A stretch of DNA of 7,000 nucleotides from NCBI GenBank assembly GCA_015655255.1, contig JAATFJ010000195.1:1-7000 (forward strand), in the 5' to 3' direction. Both the position numbers and the translations under genes were made by a program. Shown here one piece after another: positions 1 to 5,704 of the stretch (its first letter is position 1; the number at the start of each line of letters is the position of its first letter). The notes under the pieces are model-generated. The model was not told the DNA's origin, ran no database searches, and saw only the letters and a program-made list of their open reading frames with translations. This DNA is from Actinomycetales bacterium. Its GTDB lineage: Bacteria; Actinomycetota; Actinomycetes; Actinomycetales; Microbacteriaceae.

Positions 1-533
1 ACAGCGACGTCGCCCGTGCGCCACAGGATCTCCAGTGCCCGCTTCGTCTCATCCCAGTTCCACCAGCCGCCGCGCTCCCGCGGCCTATCGGCCCGCAGCT
101 CGGCGGGGCGCAGCGCCCCGCGCGCCCGCAGCTCGTCCCGCACCCAGTCGAGCGTGCGCATCATGTCGGTGCCGCGGAACCAGGGGCCTCCGTCGCGGAG
201 GCGCCGTCCGTAATCGTCCCGGCGGAAGCGCCACAGCGGCCAGTCGTCCACCGGCAGGAACGTCGCCTCATGGGCCAGGTACTCCACATAGGGGGAACGC
301 GCTGCGAGGAAGGAGCGGTCGAAGCTCTCCGGCGCGTATGCGCCGAGCCGGGAGAACAGCGGCAGGTAGTGCGAGCGGGCGAAGACGTTCACGGAATCGA
401 TCTGCAACACGCCCATCTGCGCCATCGCCGCGCGGAAGTGGCGGGACGAGGGGGCATCGGGACGGCGCCGGGTGAGGCCCTGGGCGGCGAGGGCGATGCG
501 GCGCGCCTGATCGGCGCTGAGAGAGTCTGGCAC
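1..533 (-). CDS. YcaQ/AlkZ-like winged-helix DNA glycosylase, N-terminal part (partial, runs off left edge)
   Basis: The reverse strand reads continuously for 177 codons from a GTG at 533 to the window edge, so the C-terminal half is missing. The translation carries hallmarks of the YcaQ/AlkZ (HTH_42) family: LQIDSVNVFARSHYLPLFSR at about residues 43-62, then EYLAHEATFLP (about 84-94) and a Trp-rich GGWWNWDETK (about 165-174). Family members are DNA glycosylases that remove bulky alkylated bases and unhook interstrand crosslinks. The Gln44-Ile45-Asp46 triplet matches the catalytic Q-hydrophobic-D signature of the YcaQ branch rather than the Q-hydrophobic-Q of the AlkZ self-resistance branch; this is inferred from known family motifs. 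No Shine-Dalgarno sequence precedes the GTG, but a -10-like TACGCT ends exactly six bases upstream, which suggests a leaderless transcript. No in-frame ATG, GTG or TTG was seen further upstream in the gap. It is divergent from the AI-2E transporter gene. Confidence 0.85.
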   Translation of the reverse strand, partial: MPDSLSADQARRIALAAQGLTRRRPDAPSSRHFRAAMAQMGVLQIDSVNVFARSHYLPLFSRLGAYAPESFDRSFLAARSPYVEYLAHEATFLPVDDWPLWRFRRDDYGRRLRDGGPWFRGTDMMRTLDWVRDELRARGALRPAELRADRPRERGGWWNWDETKRALEILWRTGDVA

Positions 534-539
534 GGCGTC

Positions 540-545
540 AGCGTA
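540..545 (-). promoter_or_regulatory. Putative -10 box (TACGCT) for leaderless glycosylase gene
   Basis: On the minus strand TACGCT fits the actinobacterial TANNNT -10 pattern, and six bases (GACGCC) separate it from the GTG at 533. That spacing would place the transcription start on the G of the start codon. No good -35 hexamer is visible, so the call rests on spacing and on the absence of a ribosome site. Confidence 0.4.
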
Positions 546-573
546 TCGCCAGCCACGGACACGGCCGCACCCG

Positions 574-579
574 TAGACT
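574..579 (+). promoter_or_regulatory. Putative -10 box (TAGACT) for leaderless AI-2E transporter gene
   Basis: TAGACT fits TANNNT and is followed by exactly six bases (GGCCCA) before the ATG at 586, so transcription would start on the A of the start codon. There is no purine-rich Shine-Dalgarno sequence upstream of this ATG. No clear -35 element was found at 16-18 bases. It mirrors the minus-strand box at 540-545. Confidence 0.45.
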
Positions 580-585
580 GGCCCA

Positions 586-1782
586 ATGACGGACGAAAGA
601 CGACCGGGGGTCTGGGATCTGCTGCGCGGCCACCCCCTGCCGAACGACCGCGTCATCTCCTCGGAGACGGACCGCTCCGTTCCGACCGCTCTGCGCATCG
701 GCGCCGCGTACGCGTGGCGTCTGCTGCTCATCGCGGCGGCACTGGGCGTCATCATCTGGCTCGTCATGCAGCTCAAGCTGCTCGTCATCCCCTTCCTCAT
801 TGCGATTCTCCTCACGGCCCTGCTCTGGCCCGCGTTCGAGCTCATGCTGCGTCGGCGGTTTCCCCGGTGGGCGGCGATCGTCGTCTCCCTCGTCGGGACG
901 CTCGCGATCGTGGGCGGTCTGCTCTGGCTCGTCGGCTGGCAGATCGGCCAGCAATGGGCCGATGTGCGTGACAAGACGACGTCCGCCACCGAGGAGCTCC
1001 GCCAGTACCTCATCGACGGGCCCTTGCACCTCTCCGCCTCGCAGATCGAGGAATACCTCGACCAGGCCTGGACGCTCATCCAGCAGCAGAGCGAATCGCT
1101 GTGGAGCGGGGCGCTCGCCGTAGGGACGACCTTCGGCCATGTGGGAACGGGTGCCGTCCTCTCCCTCTTCATCCTCATCTGCCTCCTCGCCGACGGTGGC
1201 GGCATTTGGAAGTGGACGCTGAAGCTCTTCCCGCGTCGGGCCCGGCCCGCCGTCGACGCCGCGGCGCAGACCGGATGGACGACGGTCGTCAACTACGCCC
1301 GGACCCAGCTCCTCGTCGCCACGATCGACGCCGTCGGCATCGGCGCCTGCGCTTTCTTCCTCGGCGTACCGCTGGCCATCCCTGTCGCCGTCCTCGTCTT
1401 CCTCGGGGCCTTCGTGCCCATCGTCGGCGCCGTCGTCACCGGTGCCGTGGCCGTCGTCCTCGCCCTCGTCTACAACGGCCCGATCATCGCCATCTGGATG
1501 CTCGTCGCCGTCCTCGCGGTGCAGCAGATCGAGGGACATGTGCTCCAACCCTTCCTCATGGGCTCCGCCGTCAAGGTGCATCCCCTCGCCGTCGTGCTCG
1601 TCGTCGCGGGCGGCACCATGATCGCGGGCATCCCGGGAGCCCTCTTCGCGGTCCCCCTGGCCGCATTCGTCAACGTCGCCGCCGTCACGCTCAGCTCCGG
1701 AAGCACCGGACGGGCACCGTCGGGCGATCTCATCTGGAGCACTGTGCCGCGCGAGCGGCAGCGGAGGAAGAACGGAAAATGA
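586..1782 (+). CDS. AI-2E family transporter (multi-pass membrane protein)
   Basis: This 398-residue protein belongs to the AI-2E (formerly UPF0118/PerM) family. The family is named after E. coli TqsA, an AI-2 exporter, but contains members with other roles such as ion antiport, so the substrate cannot be assigned. A soluble N-terminus (about 1-38) precedes paired hydrophobic segments near 41-62 and 64-84 and another at 96-118. A soluble helical stretch (about 120-175) follows, then a hydrophobic segment at about 188-202. The conserved C-terminal block has hydrophobic segments near 241-260, 262-282, 284-296, 299-313 and 333-368. Family signatures seen are FVPIVGAVVTG (276-286), QQIEGHVLQPFLMG (313-326) and GIPGALFAVPL (348-358). 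A basic tail (RERQRRKNGK) closes the protein. Length and architecture are normal for the family. Its last four bases (ATGA) overlap the start of ilvA, implying co-transcription and translational coupling. The start has no ribosome site and appears leaderless. Confidence 0.9.
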   Translation: MTDERRPGVWDLLRGHPLPNDRVISSETDRSVPTALRIGAAYAWRLLLIAAALGVIIWLVMQLKLLVIPFLIAILLTALLWPAFELMLRRRFPRWAAIVVSLVGTLAIVGGLLWLVGWQIGQQWADVRDKTTSATEELRQYLIDGPLHLSASQIEEYLDQAWTLIQQQSESLWSGALAVGTTFGHVGTGAVLSLFILICLLADGGGIWKWTLKLFPRRARPAVDAAAQTGWTTVVNYARTQLLVATIDAVGIGACAFFLGVPLAIPVAVLVFLGAFVPIVGAVVTGAVAVVLALVYNGPIIAIWMLVAVLAVQQIEGHVLQPFLMGSAVKVHPLAVVLVVAGGTMIAGIPGALFAVPLAAFVNVAAVTLSSGSTGRAPSGDLIWSTVPRERQRRKNGK

Positions 1783-3008
1783 GCGCAGTCCCCAGCCTGG
1801 CCGAATTCGAGGAGGCCGCGCAGGGCCTGGCGAAGGTCATCTCGCATACCCCGACGCTGCCATCCGTCGCGCTCTCCGAGAAGCTCGGCGCTCCCGTCGT
1901 GCTGAAGATGGAGAACCTGCAGCGCACGGGGTCCTTCAAGATCCGGGGTGCCGCCTACCGGCTCTCCCGGCTGACAGAGGAGGAGCGCGCTCGCGGTGTC
2001 GTCGCGGCCTCCGCGGGCAACCACGCCCAGGGCGTCGCGCTCGCCGCGCAGGCGCTCGGCATCCCCGCGACGATCTTCATGCCCATCGGTGCTCCCGTCC
2101 CTAAGCTTCTCGCGACGCGCAGCTACGGGGCAGAGGTCGTGCTGGAGGGGGAGACTGTGGCCACCTCGCTCCGCCTCGCCGAAGAGTTCGCGGAGCGCAC
2201 CGGTGCCGTCGTCATCCATCCCTTCGACCACCGCGACATCGTCATCGGTCAGGGCACCCTCGGTCTGGAACTGCTCTCCGACGCGCCCGACGTTGACACG
2301 ATCCTCGTCGGTATCGGCGGGGGAGGGCTTATCGCGGGCGTCGCGGCGGCCGCCAAGGCCGCCGCCGCCCTCGCGGGGCGCACGGTGCGCATCATCGGCG
2401 TGCAGGCGGAGAACGCCGCCGCCGTGCCGCGCTCGCTTGCGGCGGGGGAGCCCGTCGAGATCGTCACCCAGCCGACCATCGCCGACGGCATTCTCGTCGC
2501 GCGCCCCGGGGACATCCCCTTCGCGATCATCCGTGATCTCGTCGACGAGGTCGTCACGGTGAGCGATGACGACATCGCCCGTGCGGTTCTCGTGCTCGCC
2601 GAGCAGTCCAAGGTCGTCGTAGAACCCGCGGGCGCCGTCGGCGTCGCCGCGATCCTCGCGGGGAAGATCCGTGCCACGGGGAAGACCATGGCGGTCCTCT
2701 CCGGGGGCAACATCGATCCGCTGCTGCTGCAGCGCATCATCGCCCACGGCTTGGCCGCCTCGGGGCGCTACGTCACGCTGAAGATCCCGCTGCCGGACCG
2801 TCCCGGCCAGCTCTCCCGCGTCTCGGAACTGCTCGCGGAGGCAGGAGCGAACGTCATCGAGGTGCTGCACACCCGGCACGGCCAGGGGCTGCAGATCAGC
2901 GAGGTGATCCTCCAGCTCAGCGTGGAGACCCGGGGTGCGGAGCACACGGCGCTCACGCTGGACGTGCTCCGTCGCGCGGGCTTCGATCCGATCGTCGTCC
3001 CGGACTGA
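1779..3008 (+). CDS. ilvA: Threonine ammonia-lyase (threonine dehydratase), single-ACT form
   Basis: This 409-residue PLP enzyme converts L-threonine to 2-oxobutyrate and ammonia, feeding isoleucine synthesis or threonine catabolism. A fold-type II PLP domain spans about residues 5-325, with the PLP lysine in GSFKIRGA (Lys54), the substrate loop SAGNHAQG (about 78-85), the phosphate-binding glycine loop GGGG (180-183) and SGGN (308-311). A single ACT regulatory domain follows (about 330-409, starting YVTLKIPLPDRPGQLSRVSE). One ACT domain and a length near 400 match the medium form rather than the E. coli IlvA long form with two ACT-like domains. Whether it is isoleucine-inhibited cannot be read from sequence. 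The ATG at 1779 lies in an ATGA overlap with the transporter stop. A GGAGG at 1763-1767 sits about 11 bases upstream, slightly far, consistent with coupled translation. An open frame extends much further upstream but is a shadow of the transporter gene. The gene converges on greA, with 11 bases between stops. Confidence 0.96.
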   Translation: MSAVPSLAEFEEAAQGLAKVISHTPTLPSVALSEKLGAPVVLKMENLQRTGSFKIRGAAYRLSRLTEEERARGVVAASAGNHAQGVALAAQALGIPATIFMPIGAPVPKLLATRSYGAEVVLEGETVATSLRLAEEFAERTGAVVIHPFDHRDIVIGQGTLGLELLSDAPDVDTILVGIGGGGLIAGVAAAAKAAAALAGRTVRIIGVQAENAAAVPRSLAAGEPVEIVTQPTIADGILVARPGDIPFAIIRDLVDEVVTVSDDDIARAVLVLAEQSKVVVEPAGAVGVAAILAGKIRATGKTMAVLSGGNIDPLLLQRIIAHGLAASGRYVTLKIPLPDRPGQLSRVSELLAEAGANVIEVLHTRHGQGLQISEVILQLSVETRGAEHTALTLDVLRRAGFDPIVVPD

Positions 3009-3009
3009 G

Positions 3010-3030
3010 ACGCGGGGGATCAGCCCGCGT
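3010..3030. terminator. Short hairpin between convergent ilvA and greA (weak bidirectional terminator candidate)
   Basis: ACGCGGG (3010-3016) pairs with CCCGCGT (3024-3030) around a 7-base loop. The hairpin begins just after the ilvA stop (3006-3008), and its loop and right arm include the greA stop (complement of 3020-3022). No T-run follows on either strand, so intrinsic termination would be weak. Its position between two convergent genes is the main support. Confidence 0.35.
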
Positions 3031-3508
3031 AGGTCTCGACGTTCGTGACCTCTACGGGGATGGAGCGGCCGTTGGGGGCCTCGTAGGACGTCTTCTCGCC
3101 GACCTTGAGGCCGAGGATGGCCTTCCCCAGGGGGCTTGCCTCGCTGTACACATCGAGGTCACCGCCCGCGGAAATCTCGCGGCTGCCGAGGAGGAAGACC
3201 TCTTCTCCGCCCGCGACGACGGCCGTGACGACGGTGCCGGGCTCAACGATGCCGCGGCTGGCGGGCGCCTCGCCGACCTTCGCGGTCTTCAGGAGCTGCT
3301 CCAGCGTTCGGATGCGGGCCTCCTGCTTGCCCTGCTCGTCCTTCGCCGCGTGGTAGCCGCCGTTCTCCTTGAGGTCTCCCTCTTCCCGGGCGGCCTCGAT
3401 GCGCTTCGCAATCTCTTCGCGGCCGGTGGTGGAGAGATGTTCGAGCTCGGCGACGAGCCTGTCATACGCTTCCTGCGTGAGGAAGGGAACCTGAGCGTCT
3501 GCGGACAC
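3020..3508 (-). CDS. greA: Transcription elongation factor GreA
   Basis: GreA binds the RNA polymerase secondary channel and stimulates cleavage of backtracked nascent RNA, rescuing stalled elongation complexes. The 162-residue product has the usual length. An N-terminal antiparallel coiled coil (about 10-80) carries the tip motif EEGDLKENGGYHAAKDEQG (42-60), with the two acidic tip residues Asp45 and Glu48 in the expected D-x-x-E arrangement. The C-terminal FKBP-like domain (about 85-160) includes the typical SPLGKAILGLKVGE stretch. The start is a GTG at 3508, supported by a strong AAGGAG (complement of 3515-3520) six bases away. It lies downstream of the DUF4307 gene on the same strand, but a strong hairpin intervenes, so greA may have its own promoter within 3509-3552; I saw no convincing box there. 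It is an essentially standard member. Confidence 0.97.
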   Translation of the reverse strand: MSADAQVPFLTQEAYDRLVAELEHLSTTGREEIAKRIEAAREEGDLKENGGYHAAKDEQGKQEARIRTLEQLLKTAKVGEAPASRGIVEPGTVVTAVVAGGEEVFLLGSREISAGGDLDVYSEASPLGKAILGLKVGEKTSYEAPNGRSIPVEVTNVETYAG

Positions 3509-3552
3509 AGCGTGCTCCTTCGATCGATGCCCTCGAGGGGCTGATATGCCAA

Positions 3553-3578
3553 GACGCCCCGGCGATGGCCGGGGCGTC
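3553..3578 (-). terminator. Strong hairpin terminator between DUF4307 gene and greA
   Basis: An 11-bp perfect stem (GACGCCCCGGC at 3553-3563 with its complement at 3568-3578) closes on a 4-base loop. It lies 18 bases past the DUF4307 stop in the direction of transcription and upstream of greA. On the minus strand only TT follows the stem; on the plus strand GTTTCGTCTT follows, so bidirectional action is possible. No plus-strand gene needs it, so termination of DUF4307 transcription is the likely role. Confidence 0.7.
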
Positions 3579-3596
3579 GTTTCGTCTTCCAGAAGT

Positions 3597-3983
3597 CTAT
3601 GCGACCCAGCAGGAGTTCACCAAACCTGTCGTGGCCTCCGCGATCGTGGGGATGCGCTCGGTGAGGCTGCGCGTATGGGTGCCGACGGAGGGTACCTCGA
3701 TGACCTTCCAGCCGACCACGCCGTACTCCTCATCCTGTGCCTCGATGGCGCAGTAGACCTCTCGATCGGGCGACGTCGTGACCTGGAATCGCAGCGAAAC
3801 GGTGTGCGCGTCGATGACCTCGAAGCCGAGATCGTCCACGTCGACGGTCCCCGCGGCGCGGGCCGCCGTGATCCAGGCTGCGACGACGACGAGAACGATG
3901 GCGAGGGCGCCGACGACGATCCACGGGCCCTTTCGGGCACGGCGTCTGCCGTAGCGGTCGTCGAGGTCCTGTGCGGTCGTCAC
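3597..3983 (-). CDS. DUF4307 domain-containing single-pass membrane protein
   Basis: This 128-residue protein is recognised as DUF4307, an actinobacterial family of unknown function. The N-terminus has the typical acidic-then-basic LDDRYGRRRARK (7-18). One transmembrane helix follows (about 20-42), then an extracytoplasmic domain (about 45-128); the positive-inside rule places the N-terminus in the cytoplasm. Two cysteines, Cys78 in VYCAIEA and Cys125 in SCWV, lie in the exported part and could form a disulfide; that is inference. The start is a GTG at 3983 with only a weak GAAAG about nine bases upstream. In many actinobacteria the gene sits beside greA and ilvA, as here (recalled gene order, not checked). 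It is divergent from a small membrane-protein gene. Function unknown. Confidence 0.85.
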   Translation of the reverse strand: MTTAQDLDDRYGRRRARKGPWIVVGALAIVLVVVAAWITAARAAGTVDVDDLGFEVIDAHTVSLRFQVTTSPDREVYCAIEAQDEEYGVVGWKVIEVPSVGTHTRSLTERIPTIAEATTGLVNSCWVA

Positions 3984-4003
3984 GGATGTGGTCTTTCGGT
4001 CGT

Positions 4004-4009
4004 TAGGCT
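4004..4009 (+). promoter_or_regulatory. Candidate -10 box (TAGGCT) for the 88-residue membrane protein gene
   Basis: TAGGCT matches TANNNT and would give a leader of about 36 bases containing the AGGAGAGG ribosome site. On the opposite strand TAACCT (complement of 4019-4024) could serve the divergent DUF4307 gene, so the two promoters would overlap in this 68-base gap. Neither has a convincing -35, so both are tentative. Confidence 0.25.
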
Positions 4010-4051
4010 GGTATCTCCAGGTTATTCGACCTTTGCAGGAGAGGCGGCCAG

Positions 4052-4318
4052 ATGTTCGTGCTGTTCGGGACCGACACGCCGTTACCGACGCCGACGATGA
4101 CCGTCGACCCCAACACGGTGACGCCCGGCTTCGCCGGCTTCGCGGTGATCGTCGTCATCCTCGTGGCGATGATCCTGCTCATCTGGGACATGAACCGCCG
4201 CGTGCGCCGCGTGCGCTACCGCGAAGAGGTCCGCGCAGAGCTCGACGCAGAAGAGGCCGCCGCCCACTCGGACGACTCCCCGCCCAGCCACCCACATCCC
4301 GCCGAGCCTCCCACGTAA
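4052..4318 (+). CDS. Small single-pass membrane protein, unrecognised (88 aa)
   Basis: I do not recognise this family. The ATG at 4052 is preceded by AGGAGAGG (4037-4044), with about 10 bases from the AGGAG core, which supports real translation. The N-terminus is Pro/Thr-rich and uncharged apart from two Asp residues (about 1-25), one strong transmembrane helix follows (about 27-46), then a basic cluster MNRRVRRVRYREE (47-59) and an acidic/Ala stretch (60-75). Charge distribution predicts the N-terminus outside and the C-terminus in the cytoplasm. The tail (SDDSPPSHPHPAEPPT) is low-complexity and is encoded by DNA containing two copies of the local 14-base repeat, so the C-terminus may be partly repeat-derived. 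It is divergent from DUF4307 and convergent with the luxS operon. A role at the membrane is all that can be inferred. Confidence 0.7.
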   Translation: MFVLFGTDTPLPTPTMTVDPNTVTPGFAGFAVIVVILVAMILLIWDMNRRVRRVRYREEVRAELDAEEAAAHSDDSPPSHPHPAEPPT

Positions 4319-4361
4319 ATACGCGAATACCTGGGTGGCTCGGAAACACGTGGGTGGGTCG
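4284..4361. repeat. Four copies of a 14-base motif (consensus CGAGCCACCCACGT), two direct then two inverted
   Basis: Forward copies lie at 4284-4297 (12/14 match to consensus) and 4303-4316 (13/14). Inverted copies lie at 4329-4342 (13/14) and 4348-4361 (13/14). The second copy can pair with the third (4302-4313 with 4332-4343, 11 of 12) or, more extensively, with the fourth (4299-4316 with 4348-4365, 16 of 18), giving mutually exclusive hairpins. The patch covers the end of the 88-residue gene and the start of the 101-base convergent gap. No T-run follows, so it is not a classical intrinsic terminator, although a terminator-like role between convergent genes is possible. A dispersed genomic repeat or a protein-binding array are alternatives. 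The rest of the gap (4366-4419) shows nothing I can name. Confidence 0.7.
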
Positions 4362-4419
4362 GCGGAGGTGCGAGGGAGAGAACACGGCGGGGGAGACGCC
4401 AGCGGAGGCGCGGCGGCGC

Positions 4420-5190
4420 TCAGTGCATCGTCATGCCGCCCGTGACATTGAGACCCTGGCCGGTCATGTAGCTGGCGAGGTCGCTCGCGAGGAAGAGCGC
4501 GACGCCCGCGACGTCCTCGACCGTCCCCGTGCGTCCCAGCGGCACCTGCGAGCGGTCCTCCGTGGCGACCTCTTCCGCCGTCATCCCGCGTAGCGCACCG
4601 CCCTCGATGCGCTCACGGTGCTTCATAGGAGTCTCGATGATGCCGGGGCAGATGGCGTTGACGGTGATCCCGCGCGACGCGAGCTCGACCGCCATCGTCT
4701 TCGTCACCCCGAGCACGGCGTGCTTGGACGCGACATAGGCGGCCATGCCGCGGTAGCCGTTCTTCCCCGCCTGGGAGGCGATGAAGATGATCCGTCCGGT
4801 GCGGCCGGTAGTGACGAGGCGGGCCGCGACGTGCTTGGCGACGAGGAAGGAGCCCTTCGCATTGACGTCGAGGTTGCGGTCCCACTGCGCCTCGGTGGTC
4901 TCCGTCGCGAAGCCCATCGTCGAGGTCCCCGCGGCCGTCACGGCGATATCGATGGGACCGACAAGCGACTCGGTTTCCGCCACGGCACGCGCGACGGCCT
5001 CCTCGTCGCTCACATCGAGGCGGATGCGCCACTCGTGATCACCCGCGGGGGTGAGCACGTCGGACTCCCAGGACAGGTCCGCGCTCACGACCCGTGCCCC
5101 CTCGGCGAGGAAAGCGGCCACGATGCCCGCGCCGATGCCGCTCGCCCCGCCCGTGACGAAGACGACGCGATCGCGCAGCTCCGCGAACAT
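4420..5190 (-). CDS. Short-chain dehydrogenase/reductase (classical SDR)
   Basis: This 256-residue enzyme is a classical SDR with a Rossmann fold, acting as an NAD(P)-dependent oxidoreductase on an unknown alcohol or carbonyl substrate. The nucleotide loop TGGASGIG is at 13-20. The acidic Asp38 at the end of beta-2 (VVSADLS), with no adjacent basic residue, suggests NAD(H) preference. The catalytic tetrad is complete: Asn110 (DVNAKG), Ser139 (IASQ), Tyr152 and Lys156 (YVASK). The conserved CPGIIETPM segment is at 181-189, and the C-terminus has the usual TGQGLNVTGG (243-252). The ATG at 5190 is chosen because GGGAG lies seven bases upstream and the protein then begins in standard SDR fashion; an upstream in-frame start would add 22 residues overlapping luxS. 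It starts two bases after the luxS stop, so the two are almost certainly co-translated. A role with LuxS products is inferred from position only. Confidence 0.93.
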   Translation of the reverse strand: MFAELRDRVVFVTGGASGIGAGIVAAFLAEGARVVSADLSWESDVLTPAGDHEWRIRLDVSDEEAVARAVAETESLVGPIDIAVTAAGTSTMGFATETTEAQWDRNLDVNAKGSFLVAKHVAARLVTTGRTGRIIFIASQAGKNGYRGMAAYVASKHAVLGVTKTMAVELASRGITVNAICPGIIETPMKHRERIEGGALRGMTAEEVATEDRSQVPLGRTGTVEDVAGVALFLASDLASYMTGQGLNVTGGMTMH

Positions 5191-5192
5191 GC

Positions 5193-5666
5193 TCAGACTC
5201 CCACGCGCTCGAAGGCGTCGAGGCTGATGCCCTGCGAGAGGATGCGCTTCGACCACTCCCGCGCACTGTGCAGACTGTGGTCGCGGTAGTTGCCGCAGCT
5301 GATCGCGTCAACGCCGGGGATCTGCTCCCAGGTGATGTTCTCGGCGATCTCGGCGAGGCTCTCGCGCACGGCGGTGACGACCTCGGGGACGGTGGGCTTG
5401 CCCCAGCAGATGAGATGGAAGCCCGTGCGGCAGCCGAAGGGGGAGATATCGATGACGCCCGTGAGCCGGTCGCGGAGGAGGCTCGCGAGCAGGTGCTCGA
5501 TGGTGTGCAGGCCCGCCGTGGGGATCTCGCCCTCGTTGGGCTGGACGAAGCGCACGTCGAAGTTCGAGATGGCATCGCCGCTCGGCCCGTGCTCCGTCTG
5601 AATGAGACGGATGTAGGGGGCGTGGACAGCGGTGTGATCGAGCGTGAAGCTCTCCACTTCTGCCAT
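5193..5666 (-). CDS. luxS: S-ribosylhomocysteine lyase (LuxS, AI-2 synthase)
   Basis: LuxS cleaves S-ribosylhomocysteine to homocysteine and DPD (4,5-dihydroxy-2,3-pentanedione), the AI-2 precursor, completing detoxification of S-adenosylhomocysteine in the activated methyl cycle. The 157-residue length is typical. The metal-binding motif HTIEH gives His54 and His58 as ligands with Glu57 catalytic, and Cys124 in CGNYRDH is the third ligand. Cys79 in SPFGCRTGF corresponds to the catalytic Cys84 of the B. subtilis enzyme. The substrate-region motif [20 protein letters not shown] (39-58) is intact. The ATG at 5666 follows a strong AAGGAG (complement of 5675-5680) with eight-base spacing; a much longer open frame upstream is a shadow of the dehydrogenase gene. 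It lies 38 bases downstream of the dehydrogenase and two bases before the SDR. The nucleosidase (Pfs/MtnN) that supplies its substrate is not in the window. Confidence 0.97.
   Translation of the reverse strand: MAEVESFTLDHTAVHAPYIRLIQTEHGPSGDAISNFDVRFVQPNEGEIPTAGLHTIEHLLASLLRDRLTGVIDISPFGCRTGFHLICWGKPTVPEVVTAVRESLAEIAENITWEQIPGVDAISCGNYRDHSLHSAREWSKRILSQGISLDAFERVGV
5198..5202 (-). promoter_or_regulatory. Ribosome binding site of the SDR gene, inside the luxS 3' end
   Basis: GGGAG on the minus strand sits seven bases before the ATG at 5190 and overlaps the final luxS codons. It settles the SDR start in favour of the 256-residue form and implies translation coupled to luxS. Confidence 0.6.
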
Positions 5667-5704
5667 GGGGGGTTCTCCTTTTTCTGCTGAGTTCTTTCGA
5701 GGGA

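Noticed and set aside
16..971. Plus-strand open frames at the left end.
   Set aside because: Their translations are low-complexity Arg/Ala/Pro/Ser runs, whereas the opposite strand encodes an unmistakable YcaQ-family protein.
538..1581. Long minus-strand open frame (347 codons) opposite the transporter.
   Set aside because: It is an antisense shadow: Asp/Glu/Gly/Arg-rich composition without domains, fully overlapping a clear membrane-protein gene. High GC produces such frames.
586..1782. AI-2E transporter as the exporter of AI-2 made by the luxS in the same window.
   Set aside because: The family name comes from TqsA, but members have varied functions. The gene is about 3.4 kb away on the opposite strand and is coupled to ilvA, not luxS, so the coincidence does not support a functional link.
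1470..2945. 491-codon minus-strand open frame opposite ilvA.
   Set aside because: Shadow of ilvA on the other strand; it has no recognisable domain and a skewed Asp/Arg/Gly composition, while ilvA has every catalytic motif.
4379..4419. GC-rich short self-complementary segments as a terminator for the luxS operon.
   Set aside because: Only 4-base stems with long loops and no T-run; not distinguishable from background in DNA of this composition.
5191..5256. N-terminal extension of the SDR (22 extra residues).
   Set aside because: The extension overlaps luxS, does not resemble SDR sequence, and the ATG at 5190 has its own ribosome site.
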